A stretch of DNA of 64,000 bases from Variovorax sp. EL159. GTDB taxonomy: Bacteria > Pseudomonadota > Gammaproteobacteria > Burkholderiales > Burkholderiaceae_C. How positions within the stretch are numbered: the stretch's first letter is position 1; each line of letters starts with the position of its first letter. Location: positions 307,869 through 371,868 of the forward strand of contig NZ_FMUJ01000002.1 in the NCBI RefSeq assembly GCF_900100965.1, written 5' to 3'. Below are positions 37,012 through 47,236 of this stretch, one piece after another. The notes under the pieces were generated by a model. That model saw only the letters and a program-made list of their open reading frames with translations. It was not told where the DNA came from and made no database searches. The position numbers and the translations under genes are program-made.

Positions 37012-37831
37012 TGCCGCCGTTCAGGCCCCGCCGGCGCCGCTCGTCGCGCCACACGAACCAGCTCGCGCCCAGCACCATCAGCGCCAGCCCGTACCAGGTC
37101 AGGGCGTAGACGAGGTGGCTGTTGGGGAAGGCGATGACCGTCAGGCCGCCGGCGGGCCAGGCGGGGGCGGCATCGCCGTTGTTCGATGAAGGTGACGGTG
37201 AAGGGCCGGCCGCGGCGTCGATGAAGTAGGGCGCCACGTCGTGCAGGCCGCGCGCCGAGGCAATCGCCTGCACGTCGCGCGAGAACCAGCGGTCGGCCGC
37301 CGGGTCGTTCTTGCGCAGGAAGCCGCCCTTGGGTTCGGTGATGCGCAGCAGGCCGGTGACGGTGGTCTCGCCTTTCGGTTCGGGCGCGGTGCGGGCCGAG
37401 CGGTCGCGTGCCTCGGGCGGCACGAAGCCGCGGTTGACCAGCACGACGGTGCCGTCGTCGGCCTGCAGCGGCGTCAGTACCCAGAAGCCGGCACCGAGCC
37501 GGGTGCTGGCCTGGACCAGGGTCTCTTTGTCGTTGAGGAAGGTGCCGGCGATGCGCAGTTGCCGGTATTCGTCGTCGGCCGCATTGATCTGCGGCCAGCT
37601 GTCCCGCCCGGGGGCCGTGGCGGCCGGGGCATGCACCCGCTGATCGACGCGGGCAATGAGATCGAGCTTCCAGGCCCTGCGCTCGACCTGCCAGGTGCCG
37701 AGTGCGAAGAGCCCGGCAAAGGCCGCCGCCGCGAAGACCGCCAGTGCCACCAGCCCGGCCGCGGAGCGCCGGCGGCCTATGGCTGTAGGGGTGGGTGGAC
37801 TGTGAGTGCGGTCTGGCGGCGAGGGCGTCAA
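36941..37831 (-). CDS. SURF1-family oxidase assembly protein
   Basis: The 296 residues have membrane segments near both ends (LVALAVFAAAAFAGLFALGTWQ and LVYALTWYGLALMVLGASWF) and the SURF1 text FALGTWQVERRAWKLDLI, VLVNRGFVP. SURF1 proteins help insert haem into terminal oxidases. The start is TTG at 37831, coupled to the cyoD stop (TTGA). It lies inside the oxidase operon, so it probably serves CyoB. Confidence 0.85.
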   Translation of the reverse strand: MTPSPPDRTHSPPTPTAIGRRRSAAGLVALAVFAAAAFAGLFALGTWQVERRAWKLDLIARVDQRVHAPAATAPGRDSWPQINAADDEYRQLRIAGTFLNDKETLVQASTRLGAGFWVLTPLQADDGTVVLVNRGFVPPEARDRSARTAPEPKGETTVTGLLRITEPKGGFLRKNDPAADRWFSRDVQAIASARGLHDVAPYFIDAAAGPSPSPSSNNGDAAPAWPAGGLTVIAFPNSHLVYALTWYGLALMVLGASWFVWRDERRRRGLNGGNDGSDENAAHADASRPTQDARRD

Positions 37832-38226
37832 GGCATGTTCTTCATGTCGTGCATCATCACCGGCATCATGTTGGTGTTCATGTGGTACATGACCCACAGC
37901 GAACCGGCCAGCGTGATGACCACGAGCACGAGCGTGAAGATCAGCGCCAGCATGTTCCAGCCGCCTTCGGACTTGGCGTCCATGTGCAGGAAGTACACCA
38001 TGTGCACCACGATCTGCACCACGGCGAAGGCCAGGATGACGAGGGCGGTGGTGTTGGGCTTGTCGAAGACCTTGCCCATCACGAGCCAGAACGGAAGGGC
38101 GGTGAGGATCACGGCCAGCACGAAGCCGGTCATGTAGCCCTTGAAGGTGCTGTGGCTCACGGGACCATCGTCGTGGTCGTCATGGCCGTGGGCGCCGTGG
38201 CCGGCGGTTTCGGTGTGCGCGCTCAT
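37828..38226 (-). CDS. cyoD: Cytochrome bo3 ubiquinol oxidase subunit IV
   Basis: The 132-residue protein has three membrane segments and the CyoD text HSTFKGYMTGFVLAVILTALPFW and VVQIVVHMVYFLHMD. The N-terminus is rich in His/Asp (GHGAHGHDDHDD) and the C-terminus in Met/His, perhaps binding metal. The ATG overlaps the cyoC stop. Confidence 0.92.
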   Translation of the reverse strand: MSAHTETAGHGAHGHDDHDDGPVSHSTFKGYMTGFVLAVILTALPFWLVMGKVFDKPNTTALVILAFAVVQIVVHMVYFLHMDAKSEGGWNMLALIFTLVLVVITLAGSLWVMYHMNTNMMPVMMHDMKNMP

Positions 38227-38876
38227 TGCAGCGATCCCATCAGGTACACGAAGGTGAAGACGCCGATCCAGACCACGTCCAGAAAGTGCCAGAACATCGA
38301 CAGGCACATCAGGCGGCGACGGTTGGCAGCGGTGAAGCCGTGCTTGGGCAGCTGGATCATCAGCACGATGAGCCAGACGATGCCGAACGTCACGTGCAGG
38401 CCGTGGGTGCCCACCAGCGCGAAGAACGACGACAGGAAGGCGCTGCGTTGCGGGCCCGCGCCTTCATGGATCAGGTGCGCGAACTCGTACAGCTCCAGGC
38501 CGATGAAGCCCGCGCCCAGCAGGCCGGTGATGGCCAGCCACACCAGCATCGTGCGCATGCGGCGCTTCTGCATCTCGAGCACGGCAAAGCCGTAGGTGAT
38601 GGACGACAGCAGCAGCAGCGAGGTGTTGATCGCCACCAGCGGCAGGTCGAACAGGTCGGCGCCCGAGGGGCCGGCCGCGTAGCTGCGGCCCAGCACGCCG
38701 TACACCGCGAACAGGCAGGCGAAGATGAGGCAGTCGCTCATCAGGTAGAGCCAGAACCCGAGCAGCGTGCCGTTTTCGGGGTGATGGTCTTCGTTGCGGA
38801 CGTTGAAGACCTCGAACGCCGGAGCGTTCCCGGTGTGGCCGGCGGTGCCGGCGGAAAGAGCGGTGGTATTAGACAT
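38223..38876 (-). CDS. cyoC: Cytochrome bo3 ubiquinol oxidase subunit III
   Basis: The 217-residue protein has five membrane segments and the subunit III text [36 protein letters not shown] and [16 protein letters not shown]. It stabilises the oxidase core and contributes to proton entry. Its start overlaps the cyoB stop by eight bases. Confidence 0.94.
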   Translation of the reverse strand: MSNTTALSAGTAGHTGNAPAFEVFNVRNEDHHPENGTLLGFWLYLMSDCLIFACLFAVYGVLGRSYAAGPSGADLFDLPLVAINTSLLLLSSITYGFAVLEMQKRRMRTMLVWLAITGLLGAGFIGLELYEFAHLIHEGAGPQRSAFLSSFFALVGTHGLHVTFGIVWLIVLMIQLPKHGFTAANRRRLMCLSMFWHFLDVVWIGVFTFVYLMGSLQ

Positions 38877-40872
38877 GGGCAGCCAGGAGGCGCGTGCGCG
38901 CGTCTTCGGTGCTAACGACTTCTTCCGTGGGGATGTGATAGTCGCGCTTGTAATTGAAGGTATGGATGATCACGGCGGCGAGCATGGCCGCGAAGCCGAG
39001 GCCTGCCACGAGCCACATCTGCCAGATCAGGGCGAAGCCGCAGCCCGCAGCCAGCGCCGCGATGATGAAGCCGGCCGCCGTGTTCTTGGGCATGTGGATG
39101 GGGCTGAAGCCGTCCAGCGGACGCTGGTAGCCGCGGGCCTTCATGTCGGACCATGCGTCGTTGTCATGCACGCGCGGCGTGAACGCGAAGTTGTAGGCCG
39201 GCGGCGGGGACGAGGTCGACCACTCGAGCGTGCGGCCGTTCCACGGGTCGCCCGTGGTGTCGCGCAGCGATTCGCGGCGAATGAAGCTCACCACCAGCTG
39301 GATGATGAACGAGGCGATGCCCAGCGCGATCAGCACGGCGCCGAAGGCGGCGACCTGGAACCAGATCTGCAGCGACATGTCCTGGAAGTGGCTCATGCGG
39401 CGGGTGACGCCCATCAAGCCCAGGATGTACAGCGGCATGAAGGCGAACCAGAAGCCGACGATCCAGAACCAGAACGAGCACTTGCCCCAGAACGGATCGA
39501 GCTTGTAGCCGAAGGCCTTCGGGAACCAGTAGGTGATGCCGGCCAGCATGCCGAACAGCACGCCGCCGATGATCACGTTGTGGAAGTGGGCGATCAGGAA
39601 CAGGCTGTTGTGCAGCACGAAGTCGGCCGGGGGAACGGCCAGCAGCACGCCGGTCATGCCGCCGATCACGAAGGTGATCATGAAGCCGATGGTCCACATC
39701 ATGGGCAGCTCGAAACGGATGCGGCCGCGGTACATGGTGAAGAGCCAGTTGAAGATCTTCGCCCCTGTCGGGATCGAGATGATCATCGTCGTGATGCCGA
39801 AGAACGAGTTCACGCTGGCGCCGGAGCCCATGGTGAAGAAGTGGTGCAGCCAGACGAGGTACGACAGGATGGTGATCACGACCGTGGCGTACACCATCGA
39901 GGCGTAGCCGAAGAGGCGCTTGCCGGAGAAGGTCGAGACCACTTCCGAGAAGATGCCGAAGGCCGGCAGGATCAGGATGTACACCTCGGGGTGGCCCCAG
40001 ATCCAGATCAGGTTCACGTACATCATGGCGTTGCCGCCCATGTCGTTCGTGAAGAAGTTGGTGCCTGCGTAGCGGTCGAGCGACAGCAGGGCCAGCACGG
40101 CGGTCAGCACCGGGAAGGCAGCGACGATCAGCACGTTGGTGCACAGGGCGGTCCAGGTGAAGACGGGCATCTTCATCATGGTCATGCCGGGGGCGCGCAT
40201 CTTCACGATGGTTGCCAGCAGGTTCACGCCAGAGAGCAAGGTACCTACCCCCGCTATCTGCAATGACCATATGTAGTAGTCGACCCCCACGTCGGGGCTG
40301 TAGAGAATGCCCGACAGCGGCGGGTAGGCCAGCCAGCCGGTCTTGGCGAATTCACCGACGAACAGCGACGCCATCACGAGGCCGGCGCCGAAGGTGGTCA
40401 TCCAGAAGCTGAAGTTGTTCAGGAACGGGAAGGCCACGTCGCGCGCGCCGATCTGCAGCGGCACCACGAAGTTCATGAGGCCCGTGACCAGCGGCATCGC
40501 CACGAAGAAGATCATGATCACGCCGTGGGCGGTGAAGATCTGGTCGTAGTGGTGCGGCGGCAGAAAGCCCGCGTTGTCGCCGAAGGCGAAGGCCTGTTGG
40601 GCCCGCATCATCAGGGCGTCGGCGAAGCCGCGCAGCAGCATCACCAGGCCCAGGATGATGTACATGATGCCGATCTTCTTGTGGTCGATGCTGGTGATCC
40701 AGTCGCGCCACAGCATGCCCCACAGCTTGAAGTAGGTGATGGCGCCGAGGACGGCGATGCCGCCCAGGATCACGCCCGCAAAGGTCGCGAGCAGGATCGG
40801 CTCGTGGTAGGGAATCGCCTCCCAGGTGAGGCGGCCGAAGACGAGCTTCGTCAGGTCTAGGTTCTGCAACAT
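38869..40872 (-). CDS. cyoB: Cytochrome bo3 ubiquinol oxidase subunit I
   Basis: The 667 residues (E. coli 663) contain all haem and copper ligands. WGHPEVYI includes the CuB histidine and the cross-linked tyrosine, LHHFFTMG two further CuB histidines, and HFHNVIIGG the ligands to haem o3 and haem b. It reduces oxygen to water and pumps protons. The gene lies one base after cyoA. No cyoE (haem O synthase) gene follows, unlike E. coli. Confidence 0.96.
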   Translation of the reverse strand: MLQNLDLTKLVFGRLTWEAIPYHEPILLATFAGVILGGIAVLGAITYFKLWGMLWRDWITSIDHKKIGIMYIILGLVMLLRGFADALMMRAQQAFAFGDNAGFLPPHHYDQIFTAHGVIMIFFVAMPLVTGLMNFVVPLQIGARDVAFPFLNNFSFWMTTFGAGLVMASLFVGEFAKTGWLAYPPLSGILYSPDVGVDYYIWSLQIAGVGTLLSGVNLLATIVKMRAPGMTMMKMPVFTWTALCTNVLIVAAFPVLTAVLALLSLDRYAGTNFFTNDMGGNAMMYVNLIWIWGHPEVYILILPAFGIFSEVVSTFSGKRLFGYASMVYATVVITILSYLVWLHHFFTMGSGASVNSFFGITTMIISIPTGAKIFNWLFTMYRGRIRFELPMMWTIGFMITFVIGGMTGVLLAVPPADFVLHNSLFLIAHFHNVIIGGVLFGMLAGITYWFPKAFGYKLDPFWGKCSFWFWIVGFWFAFMPLYILGLMGVTRRMSHFQDMSLQIWFQVAAFGAVLIALGIASFIIQLVVSFIRRESLRDTTGDPWNGRTLEWSTSSPPPAYNFAFTPRVHDNDAWSDMKARGYQRPLDGFSPIHMPKNTAAGFIIAALAAGCGFALIWQMWLVAGLGFAAMLAAVIIHTFNYKRDYHIPTEEVVSTEDARTRLLAAHV

Positions 40873-40873
40873 C

Positions 40874-41899
40874 TTATTCTTCGGTGGTGCACATCGCGGT
40901 GACGTACTTGCGCTTGGGCGTGTCGAGGGAATCGGTCAGCCAGGCCTGCTTGGTGGCAACGTTGAAGGCGCCGGGCTTGCCCATGCCGCCGTCGGCGTCG
41001 ATGGCCATCATTTCCTTCATGCACATCTTGTTGCGGTCCACGCACAGGTTCAGGATGGCGTCGTACAGGGCGGGGTCCACGGCGGCGTAGTGGCGCACGG
41101 GCTCGCGTTCGCTCGGCGCTTCGAGCTTCTTGTAGAGGTCGCGGGTGAGTTCGCCGTCCTTGCCGGCCTTGACCTTCTGGACCCACTGGTCGAAGTCGCC
41201 GTCGCTCAGGCCGTGGAACTTGAAGCGCATGCCCGAGAAGCCGGCGCCGCTGTAGTTGGCGGAGAAGCCTTCGAACTCGCCCGGCTTGTTGATGACCGCG
41301 TGCAGCTTGGTTTCCATGCCCGGCATGGCGTAGATCTGGCCGGCCAGCGCGGGGATGAAGAAGGAGTTCATGACCGAGGAAGCCGTGATCTTGAAGCTGA
41401 TCGGGCGGTCCACCGGGGCCGCCAGCTCGTTCACCGTGGCGATGCCCTGCTCGGGGTAGATGAAGAGCCACTTCCAGTCGAGTGCCACCACTTCGACCAC
41501 CAGCGGCTTGGTGTCCGCGGGAATCGGGCGCTGCGCGTCGAGGCGACGCAGCGGCTGGTAGGGGTCGAGCACGTGGGTGCTGATCCAGGTGATTGCGCCC
41601 AGCGCGATGATGATCAGCAGCGGTGCCGCCCAGATCGCCAGTTCGAGCTGGGTCGAGTGGTCCCAGTCGGGGCTGTAGGTCGCTTCCTTGTTCGACTGGC
41701 GGTAGCGCCAGGCGAAGAAGATGGTCAGCGCGATCACCGGGATGATGATGATCAGCATCAGCACGGTCGAGACGACGATCAGGCGTCCTTGCTGATTGGC
41801 GATGTCGCCGGAAGGGTTCATCAGCACCGTGTTACAGCCCGCCAGGAGGATGGCGGGGAGCAGCAGGAGCGATCGGCGAAGGTTCTTGAGGATGTGCAT
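40874..41899 (-). CDS. cyoA: Cytochrome bo3 ubiquinol oxidase subunit II
   Basis: The 341-residue lipoprotein has lipobox LLAGC at 19-23, two membrane helices and a periplasmic domain beginning [17 protein letters not shown]. The copper A motif of cytochrome c oxidases is absent ([12 protein letters not shown] at that place), which marks a quinol oxidase. It is the first gene of the oxidase operon, divergent from the MFS gene at 42077, with 177 bases of shared promoter DNA. Confidence 0.94.
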   Translation of the reverse strand: MHILKNLRRSLLLLPAILLAGCNTVLMNPSGDIANQQGRLIVVSTVLMLIIIIPVIALTIFFAWRYRQSNKEATYSPDWDHSTQLELAIWAAPLLIIIALGAITWISTHVLDPYQPLRRLDAQRPIPADTKPLVVEVVALDWKWLFIYPEQGIATVNELAAPVDRPISFKITASSVMNSFFIPALAGQIYAMPGMETKLHAVINKPGEFEGFSANYSGAGFSGMRFKFHGLSDGDFDQWVQKVKAGKDGELTRDLYKKLEAPSEREPVRHYAAVDPALYDAILNLCVDRNKMCMKEMMAIDADGGMGKPGAFNVATKQAWLTDSLDTPKRKYVTAMCTTEE

Positions 41900-42038
41900 G
41901 CCGGGGGAAAAGAGGTGCGGGGGCGACGCAAAAAGACCCCACAATCTACGCTCGAAGACGGGTTTCGCCTATTGGACGTTTTGTCCTATGGCGGTAAATG
42001 TGTTTCGGTGAGACCCTATAGGCTGTCCATGATCCTAT

Positions 42039-42060
42039 GTGTCACTTCCCGAGGTGACAC
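42039..42060. promoter_or_regulatory. Inverted repeat in the leader of the MHS transporter gene
   Basis: GTGTCAC and GTGACAC are perfect seven-base arms around TTCCCGAG. The repeat ends 16 bases before the ATG at 42077. It could be an operator or a hairpin that limits translation initiation. It lies in the region shared with the cyo promoter. Confidence 0.4.
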
Positions 42061-42076
42061 CCGAATTACAGAAGCA

Positions 42077-43414
42077 ATGACGACGTCCAGCATCAGTCCG
42101 CAAGGCGCCCAGCCGCTGCCGAACTCGCCCGAAATCGGCGCCCGGCAGGGTGACGACCACTCGCACATCGCCCCCGGCGAAATCGCGGTCGGCGTGGTCA
42201 TCGGCCGCGCATCCGAATATTTTGACTTTTTCGTCTACGGCATCGCCTCGGTGCTGGTGTTTCCTGCGGTTTTTTTCCCGTTCGAGCAACATCTTGAAGG
42301 TGTTCTCTACTCTTTCCTGATTTTTTCGTTCGCCTTCATCGCGCGTCCGTTCGGAACTGTCATCTCGATGGCCATCCAGCGACGTTTCGGGCGAGAAGCC
42401 AAGCTGACCCTGGCGCTTTTCGTGCTCGGTACGTCCACCGCCGGCATTGCCTTCCTGCCGGGCTACGCCAGCCTCGGCTTCACGGCCATCGTGCTGCTGT
42501 CGGTGTTCCGTTTCGGCCAGGGCTTGGCGCTGGGCGGTTCGTGGGACGGCCTGCCGTCGCTGCTGGCGCTGAACGCACCGGCCAACCGCCGCGGCTGGTA
42601 CGCCATGTTGGGCCAGCTGGGTGCACCCATTGGCTTCTTCATTGCCAGCGCACTGTTCGCGTACCTGTACTCGAGCCTGCCGAGCGAAGACTTCCTCGAC
42701 TGGGGCTGGCGCTACAGCTTCTACGTGGCCTTCGCGATCAACGTGGTGGCGTTGTTCGCCCGCCTGCGCCTCGTGGCCACCGACGAATACTCGCGCCTGC
42801 TCGAAGAGCGTGAACTGGAACCCACCAGCGTGACCGAACTGGTCGGCTCGCAGGGCACCAACATCCTGATCGGCGCGTTCGCCGCGCTGGCCAGCTACGC
42901 GCTGTTCCACCTGATCACCGTGTTCCCGCTGTCGTGGATCACGCTGTACTCGGACCAGTCGGTCACCGAATTCCTGGTGGTGCAGATGGTCGGCGCGGTG
43001 CTTGGTGCCGCCGGCATCGTGGCCTCGGGCCTGCTGGCCGACCGCATCGGCCGCCGCTTCACGCTGGGCGGCCTGGCCGCCGTGATCGCGGCGTTCAGCG
43101 GCTTTGCCCCCACGCTGCTCGACGGTGGCCGCGTGGGCCAGGACATCTTCATCTTGGTGGGCTTCGTGATCCTGGGCCTGTCGTACGGCCAGGCGGCCGG
43201 CGCCGTGACCTCGAACTTCGCGCCCAAGTACCGCTACGTCGGTGCAGCCCTGACGGCCGACGTGGCCTGGCTGATCGGCGCGGCGTTCGCGCCGCTGGTC
43301 GCCCTGGGCCTGTCGGCTCACTTCGGCCTGGCCTACGTGAGCGTCTATCTGCTGTCGGGCGCTGTTGCCACCCTGGCCGCGCTGGGCCTGAACCGGGCGC
43401 TGGCGCGCGACTGA
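42077..43414 (+). CDS. MFS transporter, metabolite:H+ symporter-like
   Basis: The 445-residue protein has about 12 membrane segments and the MHS-type start GVVIGRASEYFDFFVYGIAS, then RPFGTVISMAIQRRFGREAKL and LADRIGRRFTLGG. Family members import organic acids or osmolytes with protons. Normal MHS proteins have GD-x-FGRK-type loops, here somewhat altered (QRRFGREAKL). The substrate is unknown. A strong hairpin terminator follows at 43451. Confidence 0.85.
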   Translation: MTTSSISPQGAQPLPNSPEIGARQGDDHSHIAPGEIAVGVVIGRASEYFDFFVYGIASVLVFPAVFFPFEQHLEGVLYSFLIFSFAFIARPFGTVISMAIQRRFGREAKLTLALFVLGTSTAGIAFLPGYASLGFTAIVLLSVFRFGQGLALGGSWDGLPSLLALNAPANRRGWYAMLGQLGAPIGFFIASALFAYLYSSLPSEDFLDWGWRYSFYVAFAINVVALFARLRLVATDEYSRLLEERELEPTSVTELVGSQGTNILIGAFAALASYALFHLITVFPLSWITLYSDQSVTEFLVVQMVGAVLGAAGIVASGLLADRIGRRFTLGGLAAVIAAFSGFAPTLLDGGRVGQDIFILVGFVILGLSYGQAAGAVTSNFAPKYRYVGAALTADVAWLIGAAFAPLVALGLSAHFGLAYVSVYLLSGAVATLAALGLNRALARD

Positions 43415-43450
43415 TCGGCGGACCGGCGCTCTTCACCGTTCTTTCCGAAA

Positions 43451-43472
43451 AGGGGCCCGCGGGCCCCTTTCC
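43451..43472 (+). terminator. Hairpin terminator after the MHS transporter gene
   Basis: AAAGGGGCCC and GGGCCCCTTT form a perfect ten-pair stem with loop GC, 36 bases after the stop. The T residues at the end of the stem give a weak T-run on the plus strand. Confidence 0.75.
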
Positions 43473-43515
43473 CATTTCTGACGCAACGGTTGGCCCACTG
43501 GCTTAGGATTCGCCG

Positions 43516-44202
43516 ATGTTTGCCGCCGCCATCTTCGACATGGACGGGCTGCTCATCGATTCGGAGCGCCCCATCATGGCTGCCTGGATCGAGGCAGCCC
43601 ACACGCTCGACATCGAGCTTTCGCACAGCCAGTACCTGCAGGTCGTGGGGCTCTCCACCGTGGAGTCCGAGCAGATCCTCGCGTCGCTGCTGGGCGGCCC
43701 CGAGGCCTACCGCCACGCCATCGAGCATGTGCGCCGGTATCTGCAGCTCGAGCGCGCGGACGGCTCGCCGCTTTTTCCCATCAAGCCCGGCGCGGCCGAA
43801 TTCCTGAGCGCCCTGCGCGAGCGCGGCATCCGCTGCGCCGTGGCCTCGTCGTCCACGCGCAGGCAGATCGAAGCCTGCCTCGGCAGCCTGGGCCTGCTGC
43901 ACCATTTCTCGGCCTTCGCGGGCGGCGACGAAGTGGCGCGCGCCAAGCCCGACCCCGCGCTCTATCTGCTCGCAGCCGAACGGTTGGGCGTGGCCCCGGC
44001 CGACTGCATCGCCTTCGAGGACAGCGAGAACGGCGCCAGGTCGGCGCTCGCGGCGGGCCTGCGGGTCGTGGTGGTGCCCGACCTCAAGCATCCGACCGAA
44101 GCGATCACCGGCCAGGCGTTCCATGTGCTCGAGTCATTGCACGACGCGGTGCCGCACCTGCCGCATTGGTTCCCGCCGGCACCGGCCGAGAAGCTCGCCT
44201 GA
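43516..44202 (+). CDS. HAD-superfamily phosphatase, beta-phosphoglucomutase-like
   Basis: The 228-residue protein has motif I FDMDGLLIDSE (nucleophile Asp8), motif II Ser/Thr in CAVASSS, motif III Lys in ARAKPDP and motif IV FEDSENG, plus an alpha-helical cap. Such enzymes hydrolyse sugar phosphates or similar small phosphates in the cytosol. The actual substrate cannot be told. It converges on the TRAP operon with 22 bases between stops. Confidence 0.9.
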   Translation: MFAAAIFDMDGLLIDSERPIMAAWIEAAHTLDIELSHSQYLQVVGLSTVESEQILASLLGGPEAYRHAIEHVRRYLQLERADGSPLFPIKPGAAEFLSALRERGIRCAVASSSTRRQIEACLGSLGLLHHFSAFAGGDEVARAKPDPALYLLAAERLGVAPADCIAFEDSENGARSALAAGLRVVVVPDLKHPTEAITGQAFHVLESLHDAVPHLPHWFPPAPAEKLA

Positions 44203-44224
44203 GCAATCCCGGCCGGGCCTCGAA

Positions 44225-46165
44225 TCAGAGGAACCCGATCGACAGCCACGGAATGGCCGCCACCGCGATGGTGCCGACCAGCAGCGCCAGCATGTAGCCG
44301 ACGATGGGCCGGATGCCCGCGTCCGGCCGTACCCGCCCGATGGCGCAGGCCGCGTAATAGCCCACGCCCAGCGGCGGCGCAAACAGGCCCAGTCCCATCG
44401 ACAGCACGACCACCATCGCGTAGTGCACCTCGTGGATGCCCAGCTGGCGCGCGATGGGAAACAGCAGCGGCCCGAACAGCACGATGGCCGGTATGCCCTC
44501 GAGCACCGAACCCAGCACCACGAAGGTGACCAGCGACACCGCCAGGAACATCGGCGCGCCGCCCGGCAGGCTGGCCATGGCTTCGGCCAGCCAGCGCGAG
44601 AAGCCCGACTGCGTCAGCCCCCAGGCCATGGCCGTGGCGGTGCCGATGATCAGCAGAATGGCACCCGAGAGCGACGCCGTGGCCACCAGCATCGGCCCCA
44701 GCCGCCGCCAGTCGAACTGCCGGTACACCACCAGCCCCGCCACCACCGCGTAGACGATGCCGATGGTCGACACCTCCGTCGCCGTGGCCACGCCCTCGAC
44801 CACGGCGGCGCGGATGACGAAGGGCAGCGCCAGCGCGGGCAGCGCCACCAGGGCCAGCCGCATCACCTGTTTCCACGGCGGCCGCGCGACCTGGCTGAGG
44901 TCCTCATGGCGGTTGCGCATGAACACCACCACGCACAGCATCAGCCCCAGGATCACCGCCGGCAGCAGCCCGCCGGTGAACAGCGCCGCGATCGACACGC
45001 CCGTGACCGAGCCGATGGTGATGAGCACCAGGCTCGGCGGCACGGTTTCCGTCTGCGCACCGGTGGCCGCGAGCAGCGCCACCAGTTCGCCTTCGTCGGC
45101 GCCGCGCTTCTTCATCTCCGGAAACAGCGCAGGCGCGATGGCGGCCATGTCCGCCGCCTTCGAGCCCGAGATGCCCGACACCAGGTACATCGCGCCGACC
45201 AGCACATAAGACAGGCCGCCCTTCACATGCCCCAGCAGGCTGGCCAGGAACGCGACCATCGCCTTCGCCATGCCTGTCATCTCGATCAGCAGCCCGAGAA
45301 ACACGAACAGCGGCACTGCTAGCAGGATGAGGTGCGACATGCCCTCGTCCATGCGCCCGATGATCACGGGCAGCGCGGTGTCGGTGGTCAGCGCCAGGTA
45401 GCCGAAGGTGCCCAGGCCGAACGCGAATGCGATCGGAATGCCGCAGAGCACGCAGGCCAGCACCACGCCGACGAAGAAGACCAGCAGGTTCAGCCGGCCC
45501 AGGTCTTCGAACACCGCGCGGCCCAGCGTGAAGGCGACGATCAGCGTGGCGACCACGGCAAAGGCCTTGGTCGAGGTCTTCCAGTCGAAGTCGCGAAACA
45601 GCCGCAGCACCGCGAACATGCCCATCAGCACCACGCCCACGGGCAGCGCCGCGGCGCGCCAGGCGTTGGAGATGTCGAGCGCCGGGGTGGTGATGAAGCG
45701 TTCGTCCGACGCGTATTCCCAGGCTGGCCACGCCACCATCGCCAGGAAGGCCAGCGCGGCATACAGCGCGATGGCCTCCGCCAGCCGCCGGCGCTGCGGC
45801 GGCAGCTTGGACACCATCGCGGTCATGCGCATGTGCTCGCCGCGCCGCAGGGCGACCACAGCGCCCAGCATCGCCAGCCAGATGAAGAGCATGGAGGCCA
45901 GCTCGTCCGACCAGATCAGCGGCTGGTGCAGCACGAAGCGGGCGACCACGCCGGCCAGCAGCACGACCACGTCGGCCAGCACCAGCGCGGCGGCCAGGCC
46001 GTCCACCAGCGCCCCGAGCACGTGCTCCGTGCGCGAGGTGAAGGACGCCGGGTTCGCCTCGTTGGCCGCATCGCCGTGGCCGTGCGGGCCCACGGGTGGG
46101 GTGTTGCCGCTCGCGCCGCCCGTCGGGGGCTCAGGCGGCCGCGCCGCCGGGCGCGGCGCGCTCAT
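44225..46165 (-). CDS. TRAP transporter fused permease (DctQ-DctM type)
   Basis: The 646-residue protein joins a Pro/Gly-rich N-terminal segment, a DctQ-like four-helix module (about 46-190) and a DctM-like module of about 12 segments (about 215-646; LLAVPLFVFLGLLIEMTGMAKAM, GISGSKAADMAAIAPALFPEM). It imports a carboxylate-type solute driven by a sodium or proton gradient together with the upstream binding protein. Its start overlaps the binding-protein stop (ATGA). It is the last gene of the catabolic operon. Confidence 0.9.
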   Translation of the reverse strand: MSAPRPAARPPEPPTGGASGNTPPVGPHGHGDAANEANPASFTSRTEHVLGALVDGLAAALVLADVVVLLAGVVARFVLHQPLIWSDELASMLFIWLAMLGAVVALRRGEHMRMTAMVSKLPPQRRRLAEAIALYAALAFLAMVAWPAWEYASDERFITTPALDISNAWRAAALPVGVVLMGMFAVLRLFRDFDWKTSTKAFAVVATLIVAFTLGRAVFEDLGRLNLLVFFVGVVLACVLCGIPIAFAFGLGTFGYLALTTDTALPVIIGRMDEGMSHLILLAVPLFVFLGLLIEMTGMAKAMVAFLASLLGHVKGGLSYVLVGAMYLVSGISGSKAADMAAIAPALFPEMKKRGADEGELVALLAATGAQTETVPPSLVLITIGSVTGVSIAALFTGGLLPAVILGLMLCVVVFMRNRHEDLSQVARPPWKQVMRLALVALPALALPFVIRAAVVEGVATATEVSTIGIVYAVVAGLVVYRQFDWRRLGPMLVATASLSGAILLIIGTATAMAWGLTQSGFSRWLAEAMASLPGGAPMFLAVSLVTFVVLGSVLEGIPAIVLFGPLLFPIARQLGIHEVHYAMVVVLSMGLGLFAPPLGVGYYAACAIGRVRPDAGIRPIVGYMLALLVGTIAVAAIPWLSIGFL

Positions 46166-47175
46166 GCCAGCTTGCCCGTGCTGCGCTCCAGGAGTGCCCA
46201 GGCTTCATCGCCGTATTTCGACTTCCACTCGGCGTAGAAGCCGGCCTTGCGAAGCTGGTCGCGGAAGGCGGTGGGGTCGGGCTGGTTGATCTGCATGCCC
46301 TTGGCGCTCAATTCCTTCTGCAGGTTGGCATTGAGCTCGGCCACGTCGGTGCGCTCCCGCATGCCGGCGGCGTTGATGTGCTTGGCCACGATGGTCTGCA
46401 GGTCGGCCGGCATCTTGTCCCAGGCGCGGCGGTTGGCCAGGAACCAGAAGCCGTCCCACATGTGGTTGCTCATGGAGCAATATTTCTGCACCTCGTACAG
46501 CTTGGCGGTGGAGATGATGGCCAACGGGTTCTCCTGTCCGTCGACGATCTTGGTCTGCAGCGCCGAATACACCTCGGCGAAGTTGATCGACGTGGGGGCT
46601 GCCTCCAGCGCCTTGAACATCGACGTCCACAGCGGCGACACAGGCACGCGGATCTTGAAGCCCTTCAGGTCGGCCGGCGACGCGATCGGCTTGCTCGACG
46701 AGGTGATCTGCCGAAAGCCGTTGTCCCAGATCTTGTCCATGGCCACGATGTTGGCCTTGGCGATCTGCGTGCGGATGTGGGCGCCCAGGTCGCCGTCCAT
46801 CGCCTTCCACACACTCGCGTAGTCGGGAAACGCGAAGCCCACGCCGCTGATGGAAGCCGAAGGCACCAGCGTCGACAGAATCAGCCCCGACAGCGTGAAG
46901 AACTCCACCCCGCCCGAGCGCAGCTGGCTCAGCACGTCGGTGTCGGAGCCCAGCTGGTTGTTCGGAAAAATCTGGATATCGACCTGGCCGTGGGTCTCGG
47001 CGCGGATCGCGTCGGCCATCTCTTTGGCCCGCAGGTTCATCGGGTGCGAGACGGGCAGGTTGTTGGCGTACTTGTAGTTGAACGCGTTCTTCTGGGCCAA
47101 GGCCTGGCGCAACGGGAGCGCGAGGGTGGAAGCGGCGGCTGCGGTGCGCAGGACGGTACGGCGGTTGATGTTCAT
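46162..47175 (-). CDS. TRAP transporter substrate-binding protein (DctP type)
   Basis: The 337-residue periplasmic protein starts NINRRTVLRTAAAASTLALP, a twin-arginine-like signal, followed by AQ as probable cleavage site. The DctP core is clear: NNLPVSHPMNLRAKEMADAI, VDIQIFPNNQLGSDTDVL, and FKIRVPVSPLWTSMF, which includes the conserved Arg that binds the solute carboxylate. It captures the substrate for the fused permease. The acyl-CoA ligase gene upstream suggests that this is an organic acid. Confidence 0.9.
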   Translation of the reverse strand: MNINRRTVLRTAAAASTLALPLRQALAQKNAFNYKYANNLPVSHPMNLRAKEMADAIRAETHGQVDIQIFPNNQLGSDTDVLSQLRSGGVEFFTLSGLILSTLVPSASISGVGFAFPDYASVWKAMDGDLGAHIRTQIAKANIVAMDKIWDNGFRQITSSSKPIASPADLKGFKIRVPVSPLWTSMFKALEAAPTSINFAEVYSALQTKIVDGQENPLAIISTAKLYEVQKYCSMSNHMWDGFWFLANRRAWDKMPADLQTIVAKHINAAGMRERTDVAELNANLQKELSAKGMQINQPDPTAFRDQLRKAGFYAEWKSKYGDEAWALLERSTGKLA

Positions 47176-47236
47176 TCTTTGTCTCGATGTCGTAGTTGTG
47201 TTGAATTCGATCGTCCGGGGGAAAGGAGGGCTTGGT

